A stretch of 24,620 nt of DNA, from positions 1 to 24,620 of IMG/VR virus record IMGVR_UViG_3300044712_002663; one strand, given 5' to 3'. Made by a program: the position numbers and the translations under genes. Of the stretch, positions 1-5,418 are shown piece by piece. Below the pieces are notes generated by a model. The model ran no database searches and was not told the DNA's origin. It was given only the letters and a program-made list of their open reading frames with translations. Each line of letters begins with the position of its first letter. Position 1 is the stretch's first letter. The stretch comes from a virus.

Positions 1-210
1 TTACGCCAGTTCTGATTTAGGTTCACTCGATGCCAGTTGCTGCTGCTGATACACCGTCACAGACTCAACAGGGATCCGCCAGACACTCTTGGATCCCGGA
101 TCGAGCTTATGCGCCCCAGGGAAACGACCACGGAGCACAAGGTTATACGCCGTTCGCGGATGCACGTGCAGAATAACTGCAACCTCGGCAATCGAATAAA
201 ACTCAGACAT
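1..210 (-). CDS. Small helix-turn-helix protein (excisionase/MerR-like)
   Basis: This 69-aa protein is almost entirely one DNA-binding domain. Residues 5-30 (YSIAEVAVILHVHPRTAY) read as the helix-turn-helix of the excisionase/HTH_17 family. They are followed by the wing-like segment GRFPGAHK and the typical SVWRIPVESV before a Gln-rich tail. Proteins of this family bind attachment or operator DNA and act as recombination directionality factors or small regulators. I chose the ATG at 210 because AGAGGT lies 6 nt upstream; an in-frame ATG at 225 would put that ribosome site inside the gene. A promoter (TTGCAA, 17 bp, TACAAT) lies at 253-281. The gene is complete, its stop being the first three bases of the window. 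Which promoter or att site it acts on cannot be told from sequence. Confidence 0.8.
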   Translation of the reverse strand: MSEFYSIAEVAVILHVHPRTAYNLVLRGRFPGAHKLDPGSKSVWRIPVESVTVYQQQQLASSEPKSELA

Positions 211-252
211 TAGATGACCTCTCATAAGTTAGGTAAGTTGTGTATGCCCGCC

Positions 253-281
253 ATTGTAGCAAGGTTTTTTAGATTTTGCAA
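253..281 (-). promoter_or_regulatory. Sigma70-type promoter for the HTH gene at 1-210
   Basis: Reading leftward, TTGCAA (281-276) and TACAAT (258-253) are separated by exactly 17 bp, giving a start near 246 and a leader of about 36 nt. The -35 hexamer sits inside an inverted repeat, ATTTTGC-AATAG-GCAAAAT (273-291), which could be an operator. Confidence 0.65.
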
Positions 282-688
282 TAGGCAAAATCAGATTGAT
301 GACAAATTGCCTGACCTGGTTGGCCACCAACGCCACCAATCCCAACCAACACACGGCAAAACCCCGCCCATGGACATCCTCGACCGTCTCCGCCTTGCGT
401 TCGTCGGTCGCTCCAGGTGGTCGCTCCCTCCTCTCTCCAGGCGGAGACGTTAGGAAGCTTTAAAGCAAAAGCGCCAGACTACGGCACAGGGTCGCGCGAA
501 AAGCATCGCGCCACCCTGGCCTTGCTGGCAGAAGCACAGAGCACGCGGACTATAAACCCACAACCAACACCACCCCCACGCGCAACACGCAAGAGCCCGG
601 CCAACTACCTCCCAACGCCTCGACGCCAGCATTCCCCCGGCGGCATTCCTCCGCGCGCATTCCTTCCGTCAGTCAGTCGCCCGCGCCA

Positions 689-734
689 GCCCGCACAACC
701 TGATTCACAAAAATTCACATTAGGCTGTGCGGGC
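689..734. repeat. Inverted repeat with AT-rich loop containing a direct repeat
   Basis: GCCCGCACA (689-697) pairs perfectly with TGTGCGGGC (726-734), and CCT (699-701) with AGG (722-724). The 20-nt loop is AT-rich and carries ATTCACA twice, separated by AAA. GC-rich arms around an AT-rich repeat-bearing centre are compatible with a protein-bound origin or recombination site; this function is inference. Confidence 0.6.
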
Positions 735-839
735 GCGTGGGCTCCTTCCTTCCTCCCTCCTGCGCCTCCCCCTGCCGCCTCCGCCTGCTGACAGCCAGGC
801 GCCAAACACTCACACCCGCCGGCTAATGTTCCTCGGCGG

Positions 840-886
840 GCCCGCTGCGCACCCGGCTGGTAGACCGTCGCCGGGAGCGCGCGGGC
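840..886. repeat. Three-segment long hairpin
   Basis: GCCCGC (840-845), GCGC (847-850) and CCGGC (853-857) pair in order with GCGGGC (881-886), GCGC (877-880) and GCCGG (870-874). That is 15 base pairs with one bulge and one 2x2 internal loop around a 12-nt loop. Either strand could form it. No gene overlaps it. Confidence 0.6.
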
Positions 887-977
887 TTAATAACGCCTGT
901 AGGTAAAAAGCATTGAAGTTAAAAGCACAGAGCCGGCATAACCGGCCCTGGAAGTATGTAACCTGTAATTTGGAAGT

Positions 978-1208
978 TTATTTCTCAACCTTCTCGCGAT
1001 ACTGCTCGACCTCAGACCGAAGCAACTTTCTCCGACCGTGATATCCCGCCTCACTATCCACGACCTCAGTTAACACACCCCGTTCAATCGCGTGAGACAA
1101 CCGCACGATCCGAACCCCCAACAACTTCGCGGCATCCGCGATTGCGATCAACTCACCCGGATCCCCCTCCCAGGGCACATAAACAACTTGCCTGACTTGA
1201 AGTACCAT
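978..1208 (-). CDS. Small HTH protein, excisionase-like
   Basis: This 76-aa protein has an HTH of the excisionase/HTH_17 type. Residues about 25-50 (ELIAIADAAKLLGVRIVRL, then HAIERGVL) look like the recognition unit, followed by a basic wing (HGRRKLLRSEVEQY). The ATG at 1208 is preferred over 1232 because AAAGGAGA lies 6-7 nt upstream and inside the longer frame. A TATAAT with TG extension lies at 1231-1239. A 15-bp box shared with the promoters of the divergent gene at 1863 sits immediately upstream. This pairing suggests a genetic switch in which this gene and the rightward operon answer to the same regulator. It is distinct in sequence from the HTH gene at 1-210. It could be the directionality factor, a Cro-like regulator, or both. 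Confidence 0.75.
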   Translation of the reverse strand: MVLQVRQVVYVPWEGDPGELIAIADAAKLLGVRIVRLSHAIERGVLTEVVDSEAGYHGRRKLLRSEVEQYREKVEK

Positions 1209-1230
1209 AAGAAAATCTCCTTTCAAGATC

Positions 1231-1259
1231 ATTATAGCATGTTGGCCTATAATTCATTC
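1231..1259 (-). promoter_or_regulatory. Extended -10 promoter for the HTH gene at 978
   Basis: Reading leftward, TATAAT (1236-1231) is preceded by TGC, an extended -10. No good -35 lies 16-18 bp upstream; that position is occupied by the shared box (1237-1251). Weak -35 and box placement suggest control by a bound protein. Confidence 0.55.
1237..1251 (+). promoter_or_regulatory. Shared operator-like box, copy 1
   Basis: GCATGTTGGCCTATA lies just upstream of the -10 of the leftward gene at 978. Two near-identical copies (consensus GCATRTTGGCCTAYA) occur at 1806-1820 and 1830-1844 within the promoters of the rightward operon. Confidence 0.6.
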
Positions 1260-1302
1260 GTTTCCTATCGTTTTCCTTGCTAACATTCCAGCGCAGAGGA
1301 CT

Positions 1303-1345
1303 GGGGGGCCCCCTGGACCCACGGCCCCCCTATCCCCCCGGTTTT
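1303..1345 (+). terminator. Terminator-like GC hairpin with T run
   Basis: GGGGGG (1303-1308) can pair with CCCCCC (1334-1339), followed by GGTTTTT on the plus strand. An alternative pairing is GGGGGGCC with GGCCCCCC (1323-1330). No rightward gene precedes it, so if it functions it would end an untranslated transcript or block read-through. Confidence 0.35.
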
Positions 1346-1408
1346 TGCGTACTGCCTGCGGCGATTTAATTTTGGCACAGAAGGGAAAGCCGCAACCCTC
1401 AATACCGC

Positions 1409-1459
1409 CTTTTTTCTGCCCTACGAAAATTCATGCGAATTTTCTTGGGCAGAAAAAAA
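1409..1459. repeat. 51-nt perfect-arm hairpin
   Basis: The outer arm CTTTTTTCTGCCC (1409-1421) pairs with GGGCAGAAAAAA (1447-1458). The inner arm GAAAATTC (1425-1432) pairs with GAATTTTC (1437-1444) around ATGC. It resembles a bidirectional terminator, with T runs inside the stem. Confidence 0.55.
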
Positions 1460-1611
1460 AGCTATTACAGAACATGCATTAACTTTTTATTTCGAATCTA
1501 CTCTCTAAATTTCCAGTAAAAGCATCTGCAGCCCAGCTTGTTTCGTCGCTTCGCGGTTTATGGCGCTCCCTGCCGGTCGCACGAGAGGTAGTTTGTTTGG
1601 GTAACGCAGGC

Positions 1612-1687
1612 CGGCAAAAAGACAACAATTCCTCACTATATGGTAGGTATCACGCAAATCGGATACGGAATTCTTGTCTTTTTGCCG
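1612..1687. repeat. Long inverted repeat, 21-bp arms
   Basis: The arm at 1612-1632 (begins CGGCAAAAAGACAA) and the arm at 1667-1687 (ends TTGTCTTTTTGCCG) are complementary over 21 bp with a single mismatch (1626/1673). They are separated by 34 nt. No gene overlaps it. A structured RNA, a recombination site or a mini-element remnant are all possible. Confidence 0.65.
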
Positions 1688-1794
1688 TCTCTAGTCGGGT
1701 TCATGGTCCACCCTTCTTCCCCAGGATAGTTTTTGATCAGCATGCATCCATCCACGCCAGCGCTTTTCCCAAAAAGCCGCCGTTCGGACTATTT

Positions 1795-1822
1795 TTGTCA
1801 GATTTGCATATTGGCCTATATT
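1795..1822 (+). promoter_or_regulatory. Upstream promoter P1 of the rightward operon
   Basis: TTGTCA (1795-1800), a 16-bp spacer and TATATT (1817-1822), each one mismatch from consensus. Its -10 overlaps box copy 2. The predicted start is near 1829, giving a leader of about 34 nt. Confidence 0.45.
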
Positions 1823-1844
1823 GCCTCTTGCATGTTGGCCTACA
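1806..1844 (+). promoter_or_regulatory. Shared operator-like boxes, copies 2 and 3
   Basis: GCATATTGGCCTATA (1806-1820) and GCATGTTGGCCTACA (1830-1844) start 24 bp apart. Copy 2 overlaps the -10 of P1; copy 3 overlaps the -35 and spacer of P2. Copy 1 lies at 1237-1251 by the opposing promoter. The arrangement suits repression by one regulator. Confidence 0.6.
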
Positions 1845-1856
1845 TTGATGTACAAT
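1828..1856 (+). promoter_or_regulatory. Promoter P2, giving a leaderless transcript
   Basis: TTGCAT (1828-1833), a 17-bp spacer and TACAAT (1851-1856). The expected start is 6-8 nt beyond the -10, at 1862-1864, coinciding with the ATG at 1863. The mRNA would then have no leader. Confidence 0.55.
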
Positions 1857-1862
1857 AGAGGT

Positions 1863-2453
1863 ATGAATACGCCTCAATCTGACATCAAAAGCACCACCAA
1901 AATTGCATTCGGCGGCTCGCGCGAGTTTTCGAACCGCGCGCAAGTCGGCCAGGTCGTCGCCGCTGTGCTGCGCTCAGGCGCTGCGGTCTCCGTTGGCTGC
2001 GCAATCGGTGCCGACGCGCTGGTGATTGGTGCCGTCGTTGGTGCCGGTGGCGCTCGGCGCCTGGCCATCTCGGCCGCGTTTGGTCCCGGTGGGGTGGGTG
2101 CCTGGGCTGGGTCGGCGGTTGGCGTTGTGCGGTCAGCCTGTGCTGCTGGGGCTGCGGTTGCGTGGTGGGCTGGTGGCTCCTCGTCGGTCCCGCTGCGTGG
2201 TCGCCTGGCTGCTCGCTCAGCCGCTGCTCTTCGGCAGGCCAGTGCTGCTGTGTTTTTTCTCAGCGGCCAGGGCACACCCGGCAGCCTCAAAACCGCTCGA
2301 TTGGCAGTCAAGCGCGGTTTGCAGGTCTTCGCGTTTTGCGCCGTTCGGCCCACGTCGGTTCCCGATTGCGTCGGTGCCTGGCAGCCGTGCCAGTTCGCCG
2401 AGTTGCCCGCCTGGCAGTGGCAGCCTGCCGCTATCCAACCCTCGATTTTCTAG
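1863..2453 (+). CDS. SLOG (DprA/LOG-like Rossmann) family protein
   Basis: This 196-aa protein has the hallmarks of the SLOG superfamily: FGGSREF at residues 16-22 after the first strand, GCAIGAD at 45-51, and a C-terminal nucleotide-binding loop GTPGSLKTA at 137-145. The last two resemble the SGxAxGxD and GxGTxxT-type signatures of DprA/Smf and related proteins. Known members bind single-stranded DNA (DprA), hydrolyse nucleotide derivatives (LOG) or sense nucleotide signals in defence systems; which applies here is unknown. The middle, residues 55-110, is an unusual Ala/Gly/Val-rich stretch. The ATG at 1863 is chosen because the conserved GGSREF follows closely. AGAGGT directly abuts it with no spacing, consistent with leaderless initiation. 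Coding-strand composition (G/T-rich) is opposite to its rightward neighbours, suggesting separate origin. Confidence 0.75.
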   Translation: MNTPQSDIKSTTKIAFGGSREFSNRAQVGQVVAAVLRSGAAVSVGCAIGADALVIGAVVGAGGARRLAISAAFGPGGVGAWAGSAVGVVRSACAAGAAVAWWAGGSSSVPLRGRLAARSAAALRQASAAVFFLSGQGTPGSLKTARLAVKRGLQVFAFCAVRPTSVPDCVGAWQPCQFAELPAWQWQPAAIQPSIF

Positions 2454-2523
2454 TTTATCCACGCCTGGCGCGGTTTTGCCCGAACCCAACCTGGTGACCT
2501 CAGAAATCAGAAAGGAAAATCCA

Positions 2524-3084
2524 ATGTTTCTAACCCCACTCAGTGAAAAATTAGCCGATCGCGCAGCGCAGCAATTCCGCGCGCACTACCAACGCGCAGC
2601 CACCGTCAGTGGCAACCGCCTCAATCGTGCAGCCGCGATCAGCTCGACCGCGGAAATGGTCGAAACCACCAACGACCCGGATATCTACCTGGTCCACTCC
2701 GAATCAAACGACCTGGGTATATACACAGTCAACGTGCGCGAAAAAACCTGCACCTGCCCGGATCATGGCAAACAAGCCGTGCATGGCATCATTTGCAAGC
2801 ACCGCCTTGCTGTGGCCTACCTGCTCAATTTGATCGTACCGCCAACGCCCACGACGCCAGTTGTCGCACTGGCGGATCTCGAAGCGCAGCGCTACACCCT
2901 GGCCAGCCAGCTTTGCATCCTGGCCGATCAAATCAAAATGTTCCCGCACATCCACCGAACCGAAGCCAACCGGCAACGCGTACTCGAAATACTGCGCCAC
3001 CTGAATGAAATCGAGGCAACAATCGCCAATCAGCCACACGGCTTTGTTATCAAAAACGGAAAGCTAACCGTCGAAACCATATAA
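2524..3084 (+). CDS. SWIM zinc-finger protein
   Basis: This 186-aa protein carries a clear SWIM motif (CxCx12CxH): C76 and C78 in KTCTCPDHGK, then C91 and H93 in IICKHRLAVAYLL. SWIM domains bind zinc and mediate DNA or protein contacts; they occur in transposases, SWI2/SNF2 ATPases and many small phage or plasmid proteins. Residues 50-75 form strands leading into the finger (DIYLVHSESNDLGIYTVNV). The C-terminal half (about 115-170) is predicted helical and may pair as a coiled coil. The ATG at 2524 follows AAAGGAAAATCCA. The protein stands alone, without a catalytic domain, so a role as DNA-binding accessory factor is inference. It lies 70 bp downstream of the SLOG gene, probably in the same operon. 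Confidence 0.85.
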   Translation: MFLTPLSEKLADRAAQQFRAHYQRAATVSGNRLNRAAAISSTAEMVETTNDPDIYLVHSESNDLGIYTVNVREKTCTCPDHGKQAVHGIICKHRLAVAYLLNLIVPPTPTTPVVALADLEAQRYTLASQLCILADQIKMFPHIHRTEANRQRVLEILRHLNEIEATIANQPHGFVIKNGKLTVETI

Positions 3085-3092
3085 ACCCCATA

Positions 3093-3130
3093 GTGTCATG
3101 GCCAGCCCTTCGATGAGCTGGCCATGACAC
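3093..3130 (+). repeat. Intergenic hairpin, 14-bp stem
   Basis: GTGTCATGGCCAGC (3093-3106) pairs perfectly with GCTGGCCATGACAC (3117-3130) around a 10-nt loop. It sits between the SWIM gene stop and the next ribosome site. There is no T tract, so it is not a classical terminator. It belongs to the GGTGAC/GTCACC hairpin set seen at other gene boundaries. Confidence 0.75.
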
Positions 3131-3150
3131 CAAACAAAAAGGATGTCAAA

Positions 3151-3432
3151 ATGACTAAAACCGAACTCAATAAAATCATTAAATTAACGCAGGCGCTAAC
3201 CGACTTGGTTAGCAAAAGCGAAGGCATAATCCAGGTTTCGGCCAGCAAATGCGACGAATCAGGCGAAATTTTTGTACAGCACCAGAAAATGGCAGAATTT
3301 GCACCACTCAATGAATGGACCCTGACCGAAAAACCAGATAAGGATTACCCATACTGGTACGACCTAGCCATAAACGAAAACCTACACATAACGGCAATCA
3401 GCAGAACAAAAATCGAGGAGCCGCAACCATGA
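3151..3432 (+). CDS. Hypothetical protein
   Basis: This 93-aa acidic protein of unknown function was not recognised. Residues 1-35 (MTKTELNKIIKLTQALTDLV) are predicted helical; the rest looks like strands with an aromatic cluster (DKDYPYWYDLAI). The ATG at 3151 is chosen because AAAAGGATG precedes it at normal spacing and the longer start (3124) lies inside the hairpin at 3093-3130. Its stop overlaps the start of the next gene by 4 nt (ATGA), so the two are translationally coupled. It is probably an early accessory protein. Confidence 0.65.
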   Translation: MTKTELNKIIKLTQALTDLVSKSEGIIQVSASKCDESGEIFVQHQKMAEFAPLNEWTLTEKPDKDYPYWYDLAINENLHITAISRTKIEEPQP

Positions 3433-3791
3433 GGATCGAGGATGTTTACCCAAGAAAATATGCCACCGGCGAGGACTTCGCCGGCAAGGCCGTCACCCTC
3501 ACAATCCGCGAGGTCGTGATGGAATCTATGTGCCCCAAACAAGGCGCCCCGATCGCTCAAAAACCGGTAATTTATTTCCATGGAGCAAAAAAAGCGGTAG
3601 TTATGGGACGTCCGCTTTGGGTCCAAATTGCTGCCATTTTAGGCAGCGACGACACAAACACCTGGTCGAATAAACGCATCCAGCTCTACCCCGAGCGGAT
3701 GATCGTAGGCGGCCAGGCCAAGATCGCGATCCGCGCCCGCCAGGCGCCCGAAATCCCCGCCACCATGGCCGAGAAAAAAGAGGCAGCATAA
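3429..3791 (+). CDS. Conserved phage protein of unknown function
   Basis: This 120-aa protein, from memory, matches the pattern of a widespread but uncharacterised phage family: an N-terminal VYPRKYATGEDFAGKAVTLTI, a central KPVIYFHGAKKAVVMG, and a C-terminal DDTNTWSNKRIQLYPE before GGQAKIAIR. The pattern of short strands suggests a small beta domain, perhaps OB-like; this is inference. It overlaps the preceding stop by 4 nt (ATGA). Its 3' end contains six As followed by G (3774-3780), then AGAGG, then a TAA that overlaps an ATA codon (ATAA, 3788-3791). That ATA opens a further reading frame in the -1 frame, so either reinitiation or a slip at the A run would make the downstream product. Confidence 0.7.
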   Translation: MRIEDVYPRKYATGEDFAGKAVTLTIREVVMESMCPKQGAPIAQKPVIYFHGAKKAVVMGRPLWVQIAAILGSDDTNTWSNKRIQLYPERMIVGGQAKIAIRARQAPEIPATMAEKKEAA

Positions 3792-3970
3792 CCGACGCCG
3801 AAAAGCTCCAGCTCAAGATCGACATCGAGCAGATCGCCACCGAAAACAGCCTGACCATGCTGCAAACCATCACGTTTTTGCAAGATAGCGCAGCCGCCAT
3901 TAAAGACGAGGAGCTGCTCGATGCATTGTGCGAACTCAAGCGGAATTATTACCCGCCCGAATATCGCTAA
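3788..3970 (+). CDS. Small hypothetical protein with apparent ATA start
   Basis: This is a 60-aa open frame without a usable ATG, GTG or TTG at its beginning. Reading from ATA at 3788 gives M-TDAEKLQLKIDIEQIATE, a natural-looking N-terminus, then a helical, acidic protein ending LKRNYYPPEYR. AGAGG sits 4-6 nt before the ATA, and ATA overlaps the upstream TAA by 4 nt (ATAA), mirroring the ATGA overlaps elsewhere in the window. The first in-frame ATG (3857) has no ribosome site and would leave only 37 aa. The alternative is a -1 frameshift at A6G (3774-3780), making a C-terminal extension of the preceding protein. The leftward gene at 22313-22459 shows the same arrangement. Function unknown. 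Confidence 0.55.
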   Translation: MTDAEKLQLKIDIEQIATENSLTMLQTITFLQDSAAAIKDEELLDALCELKRNYYPPEYR

Positions 3971-3976
3971 CCCCCA

Positions 3977-4002
3977 GGCTGCCGATGAGGTCATCGGCAG
4001 CC
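3977..4002 (+). repeat. Intergenic hairpin, 12-bp stem
   Basis: GGCTGCCGATGA (3977-3988) pairs with TCATCGGCAGCC (3991-4002). It lies between the stop at 3970 and the ribosome site of the next gene, without a T tract. Confidence 0.7.
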
Positions 4003-4023
4003 ACCACACGAAAGGAAAACAAA

Positions 4024-4248
4024 ATGGACAAACGAGAAGAAGCAAAAAAGTTAATGCGGCACTACATGAACCTCATCGCCAACGCCGCCGGCATCAGACT
4101 CAATGCAGACGCCTGCACCGAACTGGATTGTTTGGTTGACAACCTGGTCGATGCAGCTAAAGAGGAACTGAACGCAGAAGGCCGGCTAACAGACCAACCC
4201 AGCGAAATGATGCAAGAATACCGCCACCGCTACCCCAACCGGTTTTAA
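4024..4248 (+). CDS. Hypothetical small helical protein
   Basis: This 74-aa, mostly helical acidic protein (MDKREEAKKLMRHYMNLIA; later LDCLVDNLVDAAKEEL) has no recognisable domain. GAAAGGAAAACAAA precedes the ATG at 4024, a strong ribosome site. An in-frame ATG at 3928 would run back through the hairpin and the preceding gene and is rejected. It is flanked by hairpins on both sides (3977-4002 and 4256-4296). Composition matches the other rightward genes. Probably an early accessory protein of unknown role. Confidence 0.65.
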   Translation: MDKREEAKKLMRHYMNLIANAAGIRLNADACTELDCLVDNLVDAAKEELNAEGRLTDQPSEMMQEYRHRYPNRF

Positions 4249-4255
4249 ACTATAA

Positions 4256-4296
4256 TGGTGACAACCTACGTTCTGGCAGAACGCAGACTGTCACCA
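4256..4296 (+). repeat. Intergenic two-part hairpin (GGTGAC type)
   Basis: TGGTGACA (4256-4263) pairs with TGTCACCA (4289-4296), and inside it CGTTC (4269-4273) pairs with GAACG (4279-4283). The second stem half runs straight into the leader of the gene at 4317. A TATAAT at 4251-4256 overlaps its 5' edge but has no matching -35. Confidence 0.7.
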
Positions 4297-4316
4297 AACC
4301 AAGAAAGGACAGACAT

Positions 4317-4538
4317 ATGCCCCGCCACCCCAACCCCCACATCCGCCGAATGCAGACCATCGAACGAAAATACGGTCTGGAAGCCAGTGCCTTCGACATC
4401 CAGACCGCCAACGAACACCCGCCCAAACATTGCGCACTCTGCAATAAAAAGGCATGGTATAAACCAAGCGTCGGCACCTGGGTTTGCTCATGTGGCGCCA
4501 TAAACCGCGGCGACCGATGGATCGAACCCAAACCCTAA
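4317..4538 (+). CDS. Small zinc-ribbon protein
   Basis: This 73-aa basic protein has a two-pair cysteine ribbon in its C-terminal half: CALC (C39, C42) and CSC (C57, C59) in HCALCNKKAWYKPSVG and TWVCSCGAINRG. The N-terminal half is basic with HPNPHIRRMQTIERKYG. Zinc ribbons of this size usually bind nucleic acid or a protein partner; no enzyme domain is present. AAAGGACAGACAT precedes the ATG. The gene lies between two GGTGAC-type hairpins. The function is unknown; this is one of at least five tiny zinc-binding proteins in the window. Confidence 0.65.
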   Translation: MPRHPNPHIRRMQTIERKYGLEASAFDIQTANEHPPKHCALCNKKAWYKPSVGTWVCSCGAINRGDRWIEPKP

Positions 4539-4547
4539 CCGCCCCAA

Positions 4548-4600
4548 TGGTGACAGCCGGCGCCCTGGCCCGCCCCGGATCGGCGCCCAGGCTGTCGCCA
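4548..4600 (+). repeat. Intergenic two-part hairpin (GGTGAC type)
   Basis: TGGTGACAGCC (4548-4558) pairs with GGCTGTCGCCA (4590-4600), allowing one G-U pair. Inside, GGCGCC (4559-4564) pairs with GGCGCC (4582-4587). It ends about 10 nt before the AGAAAGGA ribosome site of the next gene. Confidence 0.7.
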
Positions 4601-4622
4601 AAAACCAGAAAGGACTCAGACA

Positions 4623-5018
4623 ATGAATAACGTAATTGCAACAGCCAACAATCTTATAGGCAAACTAATTAGCCTGAACCGCCACACGCACAGGATCCAA
4701 GCGCGTATGGCAGAACTCGAAGCCGCCGGCATGACCACGTCGAAACCTGTCTGGCGAGACAAAAAATATTTAACCCTAGTCGCCCCAATGGTCGACGGCA
4801 CCCGCGCCCGTAAATACATCGGCAGCGACCCGGCCCGAATCGCCGAGGCCCTGGCCATGATCGACCGCCAGACGGAATACAACAATCTGTCAAGTACACT
4901 GGCAGACCTCAACTCAACCATGACCTATATCCAGTCCAACCTGGAGGAACACATCAAAACCGCCCAATATCTCAACAAAAAACACGAGACGAGCGGACAC
5001 CCGCCCAAACGGTCTTAA
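4623..5018 (+). CDS. Hypothetical coiled-coil protein
   Basis: This 131-aa protein begins with a helix (residues 1-37, LIGKLISLNRHTHRIQARMAEL). A small strand-rich module follows, ending with the signature GTRARKYIGSDPARIAEAL (59-77), and then a long C-terminal helix (78-120). The middle motif resembles one seen in uncharacterised phage and plasmid proteins with an R/KYIG core; I cannot assign a function. AGAAAGGACTCAGACA precedes the ATG. The GGTGAC hairpin at 4548-4600 lies immediately upstream. Coiled-coil ends suggest oligomerisation; this is inference. Confidence 0.6.
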   Translation: MNNVIATANNLIGKLISLNRHTHRIQARMAELEAAGMTTSKPVWRDKKYLTLVAPMVDGTRARKYIGSDPARIAEALAMIDRQTEYNNLSSTLADLNSTMTYIQSNLEEHIKTAQYLNKKHETSGHPPKRS

Positions 5019-5103
5019 ATCTGGAATAATATTTTCCAAATCCGACCTATAATTAATTCAACCCGCCCGCCCAGGGCACCAGACAACGAGAAAGGAATCC
5101 GCT

Positions 5104-5418
5104 ATGTTTACCATCGACCAAGTTGAAAGTGCGTACCTGTACAATCGCTGCAAACTCGAAGCCTCCAGCGAAGAAACCACACCAGAAGCTATTTTGAACG
5201 AGCAGCGCGAAAACATGAGCGCAGCCGACTACGCCAATGCCGAACGACAGTTTGAGATTGGCAAAGAACTTCTCAAAGCCAACCACTTAAAACTCAGCGA
5301 CCGGCAACAAACCCAAGTTACACTACAACATAACGGCAGCGCCACGATTCTAGTGACGTCCGGCTACATCGGAGCCGCACAGACCTACCGCCAGGCATGG
5401 CTGGAGAAGAAATCATGA
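5104..5418 (+). CDS. Hypothetical protein
   Basis: This 104-aa protein is not recognised. The first 60 residues are helical and acidic (EETTPEAILNEQRENMSAADYANAERQFEIG). The last 40 contain a strand-rich part (QVTLQHNGSATILVTSGYIG) and a helical tail. GAGAAAGGAATCCGCT precedes the ATG. A TATAAT at 5048-5053 and a small palindrome (TGGAA/TTCCA, 5022-5038) lie upstream, but no -35 is convincing. The stop overlaps the next start by 4 nt (ATGA). Confidence 0.6.
   Translation: MFTIDQVESAYLYNRCKLEASSEETTPEAILNEQRENMSAADYANAERQFEIGKELLKANHLKLSDRQQTQVTLQHNGSATILVTSGYIGAAQTYRQAWLEKKS

Larger units (their letters stand above)
211..977. other. Gene-free region with strong inverted repeats
   Basis: No convincing gene was found here. 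Open frames on both strands are low-complexity (Pro/Arg/Ala) and lack ribosome sites. Besides the promoter at 253-281, the stretch holds two strong potential cruciforms (689-734 and 840-886), a smaller GC hairpin at 815-840 (CCCGCCG/CGGCGGG), and a weak terminator-like hairpin near 930-948 for the leftward gene ending at 978. The top strand is markedly C- and A-rich. It could hold an attachment site, an origin or a structured RNA; nothing visible decides between these. Confidence 0.6.
1209..1862. other. Gene-free divergent intergenic region
   Basis: The region lies between the leftward HTH gene and the rightward SLOG gene. Besides promoters and boxes at its two edges, it holds a GC-rich hairpin with a T run (1303-1345), a 51-nt hairpin (1409-1459) and a 21-bp-arm inverted repeat (1612-1687). 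Open frames inside it lack ribosome sites and resemble nothing. Composition is more mixed than in the rest of the window, with AT-rich stretches near 1460-1520. An untranslated RNA or attachment site is possible. Confidence 0.6.

Noticed and set aside
314-327. 14-nt direct repeat ACCTGGTTGGCCAC, also at 9466-9479
   Set aside because: Short, far apart, not linked to similar features; chance is likely, and neither site is by the integrase.
417-791. Rightward 124-aa frame in the gene-free region
   Set aside because: Proline/Ala/Arg low complexity, no ribosome site, and it crosses the inverted repeat at 689-734.
1874-2353. Leftward 159-aa open frame
   Set aside because: It is antisense to the SLOG gene, whose motifs (GGSREF, GCAIGAD, GTPGSLKTA) show which strand codes.
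4251-5053. TATAAT at 4251-4256 and 5048-5053 as promoters
   Set aside because: No acceptable -35 at 16-18 bp for either, and no extended -10.
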